Source: an uncultured Eubacteriales bacterium
GTDB lineage: Bacteria > Bacillota > Clostridia > Christensenellales > CAG-138
Reading direction: 5' to 3'
Length of the DNA stretch: 24,991 bases
Assembly (NCBI GenBank): GCA_902768995.1
Contig: CACXNN010000021.1
Span: forward strand, 1-24,991
Made by a program: the position numbers and the translations under genes. The notes under the pieces are model-generated. The model was not told the DNA's origin and did no database searches. It saw nothing but the letters and a program-made list of their open reading frames with translations. This document shows positions 15,670 to 24,765 of this stretch, piece by piece. Each line of letters opens with the position of its first letter. Position 1 is the stretch's first letter.

Positions 15670-16668
15670 TCAAAACCAGAGCTTTTTGATATCCATGGCC
15701 TCATTGCTCTGCAGATACTCCTTCAGGTAGATGCCGCAGCACTCCTCCCAGGTGCAGTCCCCCTCGTTGTTCTCCACCATGATGGCGATGACCCGGCCGG
15801 GCACCACGATGTCCCGGCCCTTGCCGCTCTCCCGGTGGAACCGGGCCATGGCTGCCACGATCTCCCGGATGTCGGCGTGGGCGAAGATCTCGCTGAAGTA
15901 GGCGGCCTCCTCCTGGCGGCGCTTGTCGAAGGTCCGGTTGTGGAAGATGCGGATGACCGTGGCGATGAGGAAGGTGAGGGGCATGATGGACACCATGGGT
16001 ATCCAGACCGGCAGGCGGGTGGCGAAGCCGTAGAAGTCGTTCCAGCCGCCTCGGTCCTCGCCCAGGACCACCACCATCACGTAGTAGAGGACGGCGTAGA
16101 TCAGCACGGGCACCAGGGCGAACAGGGTGTCCCGAAAGCGGATGCGCTGCTCGCTGATGAAGAAGCAGAAGGCCACGATGGCCAGGATCGGGCAGAGGCC
16201 GTGGAGGAAGAACCGGGAGCCCGTGAAGATCAGCACGAAGCCCTTCACCGGCGCCAGCACGCACAGGGAGATGAGGAAGGTCAACGCCACGGCTGTGACC
16301 CCGGCGTAGACCATGTCCACGACCCAGCGGGGCAGGTGGAAGTTGTGCTTGCGCAGGCCGTCCAGGGAGTAGGGGAACACCAGGGCCATGGACGCGCCCA
16401 TGAGGATGTTGGAGTTCACCGTGAACATGCAAAAGGTCCTGAGGCCCATATGGTCGAAGTTCTCGTCGTGAATGGTGGTCAGGTTCATGGTCACGCCGAT
16501 GCAGACGCAGACCACCACCACGGCGGCGCTGATCATGGTGAACAGGCAGTGCTGCCGGGTGACGCTGACGGTCCTGTCCAGGCCCTCCCGTTTGGCGATA
16601 GGCTGCTCCTCCACGGACTTGGCGACGATCTTCTCCTCTGTGGGCGTTTCGACGGGCTTTTCCTCCAT
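15670..16668 (-). CDS. Polytopic membrane protein, Pr6Pr-like
   Basis: 332 aa. The ATG at 16668 follows GGAGGGAG. Residues 1-35 are a charged, Glu/Lys-rich cytoplasmic tail. About six hydrophobic segments lie between residues 40 and 260, including FCMFTVNSNILMGASMALVF, a 'Ser-Asn' pattern after TM2 typical of Pr6Pr/AIG1-like membrane proteins, and FFLHGLCPILAIVAFCFF. The C-terminal ~75 residues are soluble (FHRESGKGRDIVVPGRVIAIM, then CTWEECCGIYLKEYL). It is the last gene of the hypB - oxidoreductase - hypA operon, 13 nt after hypA. Function is unknown. A link to metal or redox chemistry is suggested only by location and by the soluble cysteines. Confidence 0.7.
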   Translation of the reverse strand: MEEKPVETPTEEKIVAKSVEEQPIAKREGLDRTVSVTRQHCLFTMISAAVVVVCVCIGVTMNLTTIHDENFDHMGLRTFCMFTVNSNILMGASMALVFPYSLDGLRKHNFHLPRWVVDMVYAGVTAVALTFLISLCVLAPVKGFVLIFTGSRFFLHGLCPILAIVAFCFFISEQRIRFRDTLFALVPVLIYAVLYYVMVVVLGEDRGGWNDFYGFATRLPVWIPMVSIMPLTFLIATVIRIFHNRTFDKRRQEEAAYFSEIFAHADIREIVAAMARFHRESGKGRDIVVPGRVIAIMVENNEGDCTWEECCGIYLKEYLQSNEAMDIKKLWF

Positions 16669-16681
16669 AGGTCTCCCTCCT

Positions 16682-17026
16682 CTATTCCACCTCTATCTCC
16701 TTGATGATGCACTCGTTCCCCCGCAGCAGCCAGGTCTCCCCGCTGTGGCAGTAGGGGCACTCCCGGCCGTACTGGACCGTGGGGTAGGTCCTCTCGCAGT
16801 TCCCGCAGAAGGTCACGGCGGGGATGGTCTCCAGCTCCAGCTCCGCCGTCTCGAGGACCGGATGGCGCTTGCGGAAGTAGTTCCAGCAGTCGGTGAAGTA
16901 GTCCGTCATGATGCCGGACACCTCCCCTACCTGCAGCGTCACCCGGAGGATCTTTTGGATGTCCTGCTCCGCCGCCGTTTCCTCCAGGGATTTAGCGAGG
17001 TGCAGGATGATGCCCATCTCGTGCAT
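16682..17026 (-). CDS. hypA: Hydrogenase nickel metallochaperone HypA
   Basis: 114 aa. HypA carries nickel to [NiFe]-hydrogenase (and in some bacteria urease) maturation together with HypB. The N-terminus MHEMGI gives the Ni-binding His2. The structural zinc site is four cysteines, C74-x2-C77 and C90-x2-C93 (FCGNCERTYP, ECPYCHSG). Length matches the family. It starts 1 nt after the oxidoreductase stop and lies 13 nt before the membrane-protein gene, so it is co-transcribed. No hypC, D, E or F and no hydrogenase subunit is present in the window. Confidence 0.95.
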   Translation of the reverse strand: MHEMGIILHLAKSLEETAAEQDIQKILRVTLQVGEVSGIMTDYFTDCWNYFRKRHPVLETAELELETIPAVTFCGNCERTYPTVQYGRECPYCHSGETWLLRGNECIIKEIEVE

Positions 17027-17027
17027 G

Positions 17028-19952
17028 TCAGTCCTTCATCAGGGCTTCCACGTCCACGCCGTTGCCCGTGTGGGGATGGGTCTTGTGGAACTCCTTGGTG
17101 GCCCGGTTGTATTCCTTCCGCTTGCGGCGCATCATCTTCGCCTCCTCGGAGCCGCTGTGGGCCACGATCTTGAAGGCCCGCTTGACGGCGTAGCCCAGCA
17201 GGCCGCCCACCTTGTCCTCGGCCCGGCGCATGTCGGAGTTCTGGGGATGATCCCGCAGCAGATGGATGGCGTCGAACTCGCACCGGGTGGTGCACAGCCC
17301 GCAGCCGATGCACTTGTTCTCGTCCACGATGGTGGCGCCGCAGCCCAGGCACCGGGCCGTCTCGATCTTCACCTGCTCCTCGGTCAGGGTGAGCCGAGGA
17401 TCGGTGAAGCTGTTCTTGGCGTCCACGGTCTCGTCCACCGCCGGGACCTGCCGCTGGGCGCTGTCGTAGGAGTCGATGGCGATGTTGTCCTTGTCCAGGG
17501 ACTTGAAGTAGCGCCGATCCCGGCCCAGGGTCTGGGACACGTTGTTCTTGGAGACGAACCGGGCCAGCGACTCGGCGGCCTCATGGCCCTGACCGATGGC
17601 GTCGATGACGAACTTGGGGCCGGTGAACACGTCGCCGCCCACGAAGATGGCGGGATCGTCGGTCTGATAGGTGAACTTGTCCGCCACGGGGTAGTTGCCG
17701 TGCCAGAACTTCACGCCGGTGCCCTCCAGGAGCTTGCCCCACTCGATGGCCTGGCCGATGGCGAAGACGATGTTCTTGGCGTCCACGGTCATGGTCTCGT
17801 TCTCGTCGTATTGGGGATTGAACTTGCCGGTCTCGGGATCGATAGTAGAGGTGCAGCGCTTGAGCACGATGCCCTTCACCTTCCCCGCCTCGTCCACCAG
17901 GACCTCCTTGGGACCCCAGGAGGGGAAGATCTTCACGTTCTCCTCCTCGGCCTCGGCGATCTCCTCGGGGGAGGCGGGCATGGTGTCCCGGCTCTCCAGG
18001 CAGAACATGGATACGCTGCCCGCGCCCATGCGGTGGGCGGTCCGGGCGCAGTCGATGGCCACGTTGCCGCCGCCGATGATCACGGTGTCCCCGGTGAGCT
18101 TGCGGCTGTTGTCGCCCAGAGCCTTCTCCAGGAAGCTCACGGCGATCTCGGTGCCCTCGGCGGTCTCGTTGGGCACGCCGGGGAGGCGGCCGCCCTGGCA
18201 GCCGATGGCGATGTAGAAGGCCTCGTAGCCCTCCTCCTTCAGCTGCTGGATGGTCACGTCCTTGCCCACTTCCACGCCGCAGCGGATCTCGGCGCCCAGG
18301 GCGCGGATCACGTCGATCTCGGCGTCAACCACGGCCTTGTCCAGCTTGAAGGCGGGGATGCCGTAGGTCAGCATGCCGCCGGGCTTGCTGTTCTTCTCGA
18401 AGACGGTGGGTTTGTAGCCCCGCTCCGCCAGATAGTAGGCGCAGGACAGGCCCGCCGGGCCGCCGCCGATGATGGCGATCTTCTGGGGCCAGTCCCCGGT
18501 CAGGTTGTTGACGATCTTCTTGGGCACGTAGCGGGTCTCGGCGTGGAGGTCCCGCTCGGCCAGGAACTTCTTCACATCGTCGATGGCCACGGGGGCGTCG
18601 ACGGTGCCCCGGGTGCAGGCGTCCTCACAGCGCTTGTTGCACACCCGGCCGCAGATGGCGGGGAAGGGATTCTCCCGCTTGATGAGGGCCAGCGCCTCGT
18701 CGTACCGGCCTTCCCGGGCCATCTTGAGGTAGCCCTGGATGGACACGTGGGCGGGACAGGCGGCCTTGCAGGGGGCGGAGCCGGTCTTATGGGTGTTGAC
18801 CCGGGCGGTGTCCCGGTAGTTCTCGTCCCAGGCGTACTTGCCCCAGCGGATGCGGTCGGGCAGCACGGACTTGGGGTATTCGACGGGCTTGCCGTCCTTT
18901 TGGCACAGTTTCTGGCCCAGCTTCAGCGCGCCGGCGGGGCAAAACTCCACGCAGCGGCCGCAGGCCACGCACTTCTCCTTGTCCACCCGGGCGGTGTAGG
19001 CGCTCTTGGACATGTTGGGCGTGTTGTACAGCAGGGAGGTCCTCAAGGCGTTACAGATCTGCACGTTGCAGTTGCAGATGTCGAAGATGTGGTCGGCGCC
19101 GTCGATGTTGGTGACCTGGTGCACGTAGCCGTTCTCCTCGGCCTTGCGCAGGATGTCCAGCGCCTCCTCCTTGGTGATGTAGTGGGCGCGGCCGGTCTCC
19201 ACGGTGTAATCCGCCATATCGCCCACCTGGATGCACCAGTCGTTCACGTCGTCGGTGCAGCCCTCGCCCAGCATGGCCCGGGAGGCCCGGCAGGAGCAGA
19301 TGCCCGCGGAGAGATGCCCGTCGTATTTCTGCAGCCAGTAGGAGATCTTCTCGATGTCCACGGCGGTGCGCTCCGCCGCCACTTCCTTCTCCACGGGGAT
19401 CACGTGCATGCCGATGCCGTTGCCGCCGGGGCGGACCATGGACGTGATGTGCTCCAGGGGCAAAAAGGTCATGCGCTCGAACATCTTGGCCACGGGCGGG
19501 TTCTTCTCGATCCGATCCACGGAGGAGTTGAACAGCTCCGCGCTGCCCGGCACGAAGTAGCTGGTCCGATACCGGAGCTCCTTGGGCGCGCCGGGGATGG
19601 GACCGTTGTCGTCGTAATGATCGCCGTAGTCGTACTCCACGAAGCCGTGGACGCACAGCAGGTCCAGCGTCTTCTTGAAGGTCTCGGCGTCCATGTTCTT
19701 CCTGTTCATCTCCAGCAGCTGGTCGTAGGTGTACCACTTGCGCTGCTTCATGGTCAGGGCCACGTCCACCTCGGGCTCGGTCAGGATCTCCCGAAGGCCC
19801 CAGTACTCCTCGTCCGTGGTCTTGAGGCCGAAGAGCTTGTGGGGCACGTTGTCGGTGATGCGGGCGCCCAGCTTGGCGTACTTCTTGTTGCGGACCGCCT
19901 CGCCGTCGTACTTGGACTTGGTGCGTGGATTGGAATCGTAGATTTCCGGCAT
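17028..19952 (-). CDS. GltD-like FAD/NAD(P) oxidoreductase with N- and C-terminal [4Fe-4S] modules
   Basis: 974 aa. ATG 19952 was chosen because AAGGAG lies 7 nt upstream and MPEIYDSN is a natural start. Residues ~50-310 form a domain with ICSCRAS (C219, C221), DWCIQVG (C240) and ICNCNVQIC (C293-C300). Residues 328-338 are a ferredoxin motif, CVACGRCVEFC. Residues ~395-460 are the GltD/DPD-type Fer4_20 helical domain (CKAACP, CGRVCNKRCEDAC). The FAD site is IAIIGGGPAGLSCAYYLAE at ~492, and the NAD(P) site IIGGGNVAIDCARTAHRMGA at ~625. FVGGDVFTGPKFVIDAIGQGHEAA closes the fold. The C-terminus has CLGCG...CIGCGLCTTRC (868-891). It likely moves electrons between NAD(P)H and ferredoxin or a partner enzyme. 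It lies between hypB and hypA, which suggests a nickel enzyme partner (inference). Confidence 0.9.
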   Translation of the reverse strand: MPEIYDSNPRTKSKYDGEAVRNKKYAKLGARITDNVPHKLFGLKTTDEEYWGLREILTEPEVDVALTMKQRKWYTYDQLLEMNRKNMDAETFKKTLDLLCVHGFVEYDYGDHYDDNGPIPGAPKELRYRTSYFVPGSAELFNSSVDRIEKNPPVAKMFERMTFLPLEHITSMVRPGGNGIGMHVIPVEKEVAAERTAVDIEKISYWLQKYDGHLSAGICSCRASRAMLGEGCTDDVNDWCIQVGDMADYTVETGRAHYITKEEALDILRKAEENGYVHQVTNIDGADHIFDICNCNVQICNALRTSLLYNTPNMSKSAYTARVDKEKCVACGRCVEFCPAGALKLGQKLCQKDGKPVEYPKSVLPDRIRWGKYAWDENYRDTARVNTHKTGSAPCKAACPAHVSIQGYLKMAREGRYDEALALIKRENPFPAICGRVCNKRCEDACTRGTVDAPVAIDDVKKFLAERDLHAETRYVPKKIVNNLTGDWPQKIAIIGGGPAGLSCAYYLAERGYKPTVFEKNSKPGGMLTYGIPAFKLDKAVVDAEIDVIRALGAEIRCGVEVGKDVTIQQLKEEGYEAFYIAIGCQGGRLPGVPNETAEGTEIAVSFLEKALGDNSRKLTGDTVIIGGGNVAIDCARTAHRMGAGSVSMFCLESRDTMPASPEEIAEAEEENVKIFPSWGPKEVLVDEAGKVKGIVLKRCTSTIDPETGKFNPQYDENETMTVDAKNIVFAIGQAIEWGKLLEGTGVKFWHGNYPVADKFTYQTDDPAIFVGGDVFTGPKFVIDAIGQGHEAAESLARFVSKNNVSQTLGRDRRYFKSLDKDNIAIDSYDSAQRQVPAVDETVDAKNSFTDPRLTLTEEQVKIETARCLGCGATIVDENKCIGCGLCTTRCEFDAIHLLRDHPQNSDMRRAEDKVGGLLGYAVKRAFKIVAHSGSEEAKMMRRKRKEYNRATKEFHKTHPHTGNGVDVEALMKD

Positions 19953-19995
19953 GATCTTTCTCCTTCTGTGAATGATTGTATGTATCTGAATTGTA

Positions 19996-20655
19996 TTACG
20001 CCCGATTGTCTTCGATGGCCTTTGCAAGCCAGCTTTCCCATTCTTCGAACCCGTCCCCGGTCTTGGCGGACACCTCGAAGATCTCGATGTTGGGGTTCAG
20101 CTGCCTGGCCCGCCGCTTGCAGGCGTCGAAATCGAAGTCGAAATAGGGGGCCACGTCCGTCTTCGTGAGGATCAGCACGTCGCTGACGGAGAACATGAGG
20201 GGGTATTTGAGGGGCTTGTCGTCCCCCTCGGGGACGCTCAGCAGCATGACCCGCTTCTGGGCGCCGGTGTCGAACTCCGCGGGGCAGATGAGGTTGCCCA
20301 CGTTCTCCAGCACCACCAGGTCGAAATGGTCCGCCCCCAGCTCGTCCAGCGCCGTCCTGGTCATGCCCGCGTCCATGTGGCACATGCCGCCGGTGTGGGC
20401 CTGGACCGCCTTGGCGCCCAGCTTCTCGATGCGCACGGCGTCCACGTCGGAATCCACGTCCGCCTCCATGACGGCGATTTCGAACCTGTCCTTCATGTCC
20501 CGGATGGTCCGCTCCAAAAGGGTGGTCTTCCCCGCCCCGGGGGACGCCATCAGGTTGATGAGCAGCGTGCCCTTTTCCTTCAGTTCGCCCCGCAAAACCT
20601 CCGCGTCCCGGTCGTTGGACGCGGTGACGGTCTCCTTGAGTTCGATGATCCGCAT
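19996..20655 (-). CDS. hypB: Hydrogenase nickel incorporation GTPase HypB
   Basis: 219 aa. The SIMIBI-class GTPase drives nickel delivery with HypA. ATG 20655 was chosen because GGGGGAG lies 3-4 nt upstream, although the frame is open further. Motifs: P-loop SPGAGKTT (38-45), EADVDSDVDA switch region, the metal-binding GGMCHMDAG (C92-H93) and ENVGNLICPAEFD (C124), and TKTD (165-168) for guanine. It lacks the His-rich nickel-storage N-terminus and the CxxCGC motif of E. coli HypB. First gene of a four-gene operon; 43 nt separate it from the oxidoreductase. Its promoter region is shared divergently with the ABC importer. Confidence 0.95.
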   Translation of the reverse strand: MRIIELKETVTASNDRDAEVLRGELKEKGTLLINLMASPGAGKTTLLERTIRDMKDRFEIAVMEADVDSDVDAVRIEKLGAKAVQAHTGGMCHMDAGMTRTALDELGADHFDLVVLENVGNLICPAEFDTGAQKRVMLLSVPEGDDKPLKYPLMFSVSDVLILTKTDVAPYFDFDFDACKRRARQLNPNIEIFEVSAKTGDGFEEWESWLAKAIEDNRA

Positions 20656-20685
20656 ATGCTCCCCCTTACCCCATTTTTCATCCTT

Positions 20686-20714
20686 ATTGTATCGGATTGT
20701 CCCGGAAAGTGCAA
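20686..20714 (-). promoter_or_regulatory. Promoter of the hypB operon
   Basis: TTGCAC (20709-20714), a 17-bp spacer and TACAAT (20686-20691), ~30 bp before the hypB ATG. Confidence 0.7.
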
Positions 20715-20734
20715 GGCCATGTACAGGAATCATC

Positions 20735-20763
20735 TTGACAAATGACCTATAAAAGTTCAGAAT
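20735..20763 (+). promoter_or_regulatory. Promoter of the ABC importer operon
   Basis: A perfect TTGACA (20735-20740) with CAGAAT (20758-20763) after 17 bp. The -10 is only 4/6. The -35 elements of this and the hypB promoter are 20 bp apart, so one regulator could cover both. A small GCGGC/GCCCGC hairpin sits in the leader. Confidence 0.5.
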
Positions 20764-20812
20764 GTATGCAGCGGCAATTTATGCCCGCAAATCGCGTTAG
20801 GAGGAAAGTTAC

Positions 20813-21886
20813 ATGAAGAAGGTATTTGCTTTGCTGCTGGCCCTGGTCATGGTCCTGGGTGCTCTGGTCGCCTGCAGCGGCAAGAAGGAAGAAGCCAAGA
20901 CCGCCGACACCGAAGGCGAGCTGGTCGTCTACGGTTCCTGCGAAGAGGACTATCTGGCGGCTGCCTGCAAGAAGTTCGAAGAGCTCTACGGCATCAAGAC
21001 CACCTATCAGCGCATGTCCACCGGTGAGGTCCCTGCCAAGATCGCCGAGGAGAAGGGCAAGCCCTCCGCGGACGTCTGGTTCGGCGGCACCAACAACCCC
21101 TATGATCAGGCGGCGGCCGACGGGCTCCTGGACAACAGCTACGTGCCCGAGAACGCCAAGCACCTGCTCAAGGACATGTACAAGGACCCCAACGGCTACT
21201 GGTACGGCATCTACACCGGCCTGCTGGGCTTCATGGTCAACACCGATGAGCTCAAGCGCCTGGGTCTTGAAGCGCCCCAGAGCTGGGACGACCTGCTCAA
21301 GCCCGAGTACAAGGGCCTCATCTGGCTGTCCAACTACAACACCGCCGGCACCCCCAAGCTGGTCGCCAACCTGATGATCCAGCTCAAGGGCAAGGAAGCG
21401 GGCATCCAGTATCTGGTGGACCTCGATAAGAACGTCCAGATCTACACCAAGTCCGGCTCCGGCCCGTCCAAGAACGTGGGCACCGGTGAGTGCGTCATCG
21501 GCATCGGCTTCCTCCACGACGGCATCACCCAGATCGTGGACAACGGCTATGAGAACGTCCAGCTGATCGTTCCTTCCGACGGCACCGCCTGCGAGATCGG
21601 CCCCGTGGCCATCTTCAAGGGTGCGGCCCATCCCAAGGCTGCCCAGAAGTTCATGGAGTTCGCCCTGTCTCCCGACTGCGTGGAGCTGGCCGCCCAGAAC
21701 GGTTCCTATCAGTTCCTGGTGATCGACAACGCCAAGCAGCCCGAGGCTGCCGTGAAGTTCGGCCTGGATCCCTCCCTGGTGTGGGACGGCTATGACTTCG
21801 GCAAGGCTGTGACCGACACCAAGCAGAACGTGGAGGACGTGATGAAGGCCCTCAACGGCGGCGACGACCGGTTCAAGACCGAGTAA
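20813..21886 (+). CDS. ABC importer substrate-binding lipoprotein (Fbp/Afu/PhnS-like)
   Basis: 357 aa. The ATG follows AGGAGG at 8 nt. Residues 1-20 are a lipoprotein signal with lipobox LVAC (Cys21), so it is anchored outside the membrane. The mature fold is a class-C periplasmic-binding type: ELVVYGSCEEDYL, ADVWFGGTNNPYDQAA, LGFMVNTDELKRLG, WDDLLKPEYKGLIWLSN, YTKSGSGPSKNVGTGECVIGIGFLHD, AIFKGAAHPKAAQKFMEFAL. This family includes iron(III), 2-aminoethylphosphonate and hexose-phosphate binders. The Ser/Gly-rich TKSGSGPSK loop favours a phosphorylated ligand, but specificity cannot be read safely. It is first in the operon and probably the most highly expressed, given the terminator that follows. 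Confidence 0.9.
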   Translation: MKKVFALLLALVMVLGALVACSGKKEEAKTADTEGELVVYGSCEEDYLAAACKKFEELYGIKTTYQRMSTGEVPAKIAEEKGKPSADVWFGGTNNPYDQAAADGLLDNSYVPENAKHLLKDMYKDPNGYWYGIYTGLLGFMVNTDELKRLGLEAPQSWDDLLKPEYKGLIWLSNYNTAGTPKLVANLMIQLKGKEAGIQYLVDLDKNVQIYTKSGSGPSKNVGTGECVIGIGFLHDGITQIVDNGYENVQLIVPSDGTACEIGPVAIFKGAAHPKAAQKFMEFALSPDCVELAAQNGSYQFLVIDNAKQPEAAVKFGLDPSLVWDGYDFGKAVTDTKQNVEDVMKALNGGDDRFKTE

Positions 21887-21924
21887 CCTAACGAACACGG
21901 GAATTCACGCTTATCCGTAAGCTG

Positions 21925-21959
21925 GGTCCCCGCCCTCCGGGGCGGGGACCTTCCTTTTT
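21925..21959 (+). terminator. Intra-operon terminator between binding protein and permease
   Basis: An 11-bp perfect GC-rich stem (GGTCCCCGCCC, 21925-21935, with 21940-21950), tetraloop TCCG, then TTCCTTTTT. It lies ~40 bp after the lipoprotein stop. Partial read-through would give more binding protein than permease. Confidence 0.85.
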
Positions 21960-21983
21960 ACAAACAAGCAAGGAGGCTACCCT

Positions 21984-23679
21984 ATGGCAAAAACCGCTCA
22001 GGGTGCGGCGCTGGACCGGAAAAAGCTCATGGCCGATCCCATCATGGTGACGACCATCGTGCTTTTGATCACCTTTGGCGATCCTGCTGGTGGACAGCGT
22101 GCTCATGGACGGCCATGTAACGCTGAAAATCTTCCAGAGGATCTTTACCGACCCCACCTCCAATTTCCCCACTGCCATCACCAACACCCTGCGTGTGGGC
22201 TTCGTGGTGGGCATCCTCTCCACCATCATCGGCCTGTTGTTCGCCTACGTGGAGGTCTACGTCCGCATGAACAAGATCGCGGGCGGCCTCTTCAAGGTGG
22301 TCTCCATGCTGCCCGTGGTGTCCCCGCCCTTCGTGCTGAGCTTGTCCATGATCATGCTCTTCGGCAAGGCGGGCCTGATCACCCGGTTCCTGCTGGGCAT
22401 CTATGACAACGACGTGTACGGCTACTGGGGCATCGTCATCGTCCAGACCCTGACCTTCTTCCCGGTCTGCTACATGATGATGAAGGGCCTGTTGAAGAAC
22501 ATCGACCCGTCCTTGGAGGAGGCGGCCCGGGATATGGGCGCTTCCCGCATGAAGGTGTTCACCAGCGTCACCCTGCCCCTGCTGCTGCCGGGCCTCGGCA
22601 ACGCCTTTTTGGTCACCTTCATCGAGTCCATCGCCGACTTCGCCAACCCCATGATCATCGGCGGCAACTACAACACGTTGGCCACCACGATCTACTTGCA
22701 GATCACCAGCGGCTATGAACGGGAGAACGCCACCGCCATGGCCGTGGTGCTGCTGTGCATCACGCTGGCCATGTTCGCGGTGCAGAAATACTATCTGGAG
22801 TCCAAGACCGCCGCCACGTTGACGGGCAAGGCCTCCCGGGCCCGGATGCTCATCGAGGACAAGTCCGTCACCATCCCCCTGACCATCCTCTGCGCCCTGG
22901 CCGCCATCTTCGTCATCGGCATGTACGTCTGCGTGCCCATCGGCGCCCTGTTCCCCACCTGGGGCTACAAGCTGACGCCCCTGACCTTCAAGTGGTTCGG
23001 GCAGGTGTTCCAGCGCTACCACGGCCTGAAGGCCTTCAAGGACTCCTTCGTCCTGTCCCTCATCGCCGCCCCCATCACGGCTCTGCTCAGCATGATCATC
23101 TCCTACCTGGTGGTCAAGCGGAAGTTCAAGGGCAAGGGCTTCATCGAGGCCGTGTCCATGCTGGCCATGGCCGTGCCCGGCACGGTGTTGGGCGTGGGCT
23201 ACATCCGCGGCTACTCCCAGGGCCTGTTCCACACGGGGGCGCTGTCCTTCCTCTATAACAGCGCGGCGATCCTCATCATCGTCTTCGTGGTCCGAAGCCT
23301 GCCCACGGGCACCCGGAGCGGCATCTCCGCCCTCCGGCAGATCGACAAGAGCATCGAGGAGAGCGCCTACGACATGGGTGCGGACAGCTTCAAGGTGTTC
23401 ATGACCGTGACGCTGCCGCTGATCAAGGATTCGTTCCTGAGCGGCCTCGTCACCGCGTTCGTCCGCTCCATCACCGCCATCTCCGCCATCATCCTGTTGG
23501 TGACGCCCTCGTTCCTGCTCATCACCGTGCAGATCAACGAGTTCGCGGAGAAGGGCGCCTTCAGCATCGCCTGCGCCTTCGCCACCATACTGATACTCAT
23601 CACCTACGGCGCAGTGCTGCTCATGAACCTTGTCATGAAATTCTTCGGTACCAGCAGAAAATTGAAAGAGGAGGACTAA
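21984..23679 (+). CDS. ABC importer double permease (FbpB-like), frameshifted near its N-terminus
   Basis: The ATG at 21984 follows AAGGAGG at 7 nt and reads MAKTAQGAALDRKKLMADPIMVTTIVLLITF. The frame then shifts +1 at the TTT of 22074-22076 and continues as LAILLVDSVLMDGHVTLKIFQRIF for 534 further residues to the stop at 23679. The shift splits TM1, and restoring 2 T (or deleting 1) gives a continuous helix. No ribosome binding site precedes the second frame. The protein holds two permease units with ~12 TM segments and two EAA loops (EEAARDMGASRMKVFTSVTLP and EESAYDMGADSFKVFMTVTLP) that dock the ATPase, as in FbpB/AfuB. The stop is followed by GTG of the ATPase after 4 nt. Confidence 0.85.
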
Positions 23680-23683
23680 GGCT

Positions 23684-24760
23684 GTGGCTAAAGAGAAAAA
23701 AGGCGTACGCCTGGAACATATTTCCAAGATCTATCAGGATCCCAAGACCAAGAAGAACTTCTACGCCGTGAAGGACACCAACCTGGAGATCGAGCCCGGG
23801 TCCTTCGTGACGCTGCTGGGCCCCTCGGGCTGCGGCAAGACCACCACGCTCCGCATGATCGCGGGCTTTGAGAGCCCCGACGAGGGCGAGATCTACCTGG
23901 GCAACGAGCCCATCAACGCCCTGACCCCCAACAAGCGGGATACGGCCATGGTGTTCCAGAGCTACGCCCTGCTGCCCCATTACAACATCTTCGACAACGT
24001 GGCCTACGGCCTGAAGATCCGCAAGATGCCCAAGGACGAGATCAAGCGCCGTGTCACCGACATCCTGGCCCTGGTGGGCCTGGAGGGCATGGAGAGCCGC
24101 ATGACCAACCAGCTCTCCGGCGGCCAGCAGCAGCGCGTGGCCCTGGCCCGCGCGTTGGTCATGGAGCCCGGCGTGCTGCTGTTCGACGAGCCCCTCTCCA
24201 ACCTGGACGCCAAGCTCCGCGTGACCATGCGGACCGAGATCCGCCGCATCCAGCAGCGGGCGGGCATCACCGCCGTGTACGTGACCCACGACCAGAGCGA
24301 GGCCATGGCCCTCTCCGACAAGATCATCGTCATGGAGAAGGGTCTCGTCTCCCAGATGGGCACGCCCCAGGAGATCTACTACCATCCCAAGAACAAGTTC
24401 GTGGCCGACTTCATCGGCGACGCCAACTTCCTGGAGGGCAAGATGGTCCGCCACGAGGGCGACGTGGGCATCGTGGACATCAACGGCACCGAGGTGAAGG
24501 TGGCCGAGGCTTCCAACGTGGCCGACGGCGCCGATACCACCGTGGTCCTCAGGCCCGAGTCCACCATGCTGCGGGACGAGGGCTACTTCCCCGTGGAGGT
24601 GGTGGTGTCCAACTTCATGGGCGCCTACCAGCTCTACCACGTGATGCTGGGGAACGTGAAGCTCATCATCCACGAGTACAACCCCAAGGACAAGAAGATC
24701 TACGGGGCCGGCGAGACCGCGTACATCGACTTCGCCCCCGGCGACGCGCACTGCATCTAA
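23684..24760 (+). CDS. ABC importer ATPase (PotA/FbpC/UgpC type)
   Basis: 358 aa with a GTG start at 23684; GAGGAGG lies 9 nt upstream, overlapping the permease stop. It energises the importer at the inner face of the membrane. Walker A GPSGCGKTT (46-54), Q-loop Q92 (VFQSYALLPHYN), signature LSGGQQQRVA (144-153), Walker B LLFDEP (165-170), D-loop SNLDA and H-loop THD (H202). The C-terminal ~110 residues form a TOBE-type domain (VVLRPEST) as in PotA and FbpC. Full length and intact. Last gene of the operon, closed by a long hairpin. Confidence 0.95.
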   Translation: MAKEKKGVRLEHISKIYQDPKTKKNFYAVKDTNLEIEPGSFVTLLGPSGCGKTTTLRMIAGFESPDEGEIYLGNEPINALTPNKRDTAMVFQSYALLPHYNIFDNVAYGLKIRKMPKDEIKRRVTDILALVGLEGMESRMTNQLSGGQQQRVALARALVMEPGVLLFDEPLSNLDAKLRVTMRTEIRRIQQRAGITAVYVTHDQSEAMALSDKIIVMEKGLVSQMGTPQEIYYHPKNKFVADFIGDANFLEGKMVRHEGDVGIVDINGTEVKVAEASNVADGADTTVVLRPESTMLRDEGYFPVEVVVSNFMGAYQLYHVMLGNVKLIIHEYNPKDKKIYGAGETAYIDFAPGDAHCI

Positions 24761-24765
24761 CGCTT

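Noticed and set aside
13653..15689. 678-codon plus-strand frame opposite the RND N-terminal part
   Set aside because: The Leu/His/Gln/Val-rich sequence is the antisense of the coiled coil. It has no ribosome binding site.
16908..20168. 1086-codon open frame on the plus strand across hypA, the oxidoreductase and hypB
   Set aside because: It spans three well-conserved minus-strand genes and has the same codon-bias artefact composition.
22068..22080. Programmed ribosomal frameshift in the permease
   Set aside because: No slippery context with a rare or stop codon and no stimulatory stem was found. A homopolymer length error is simpler.
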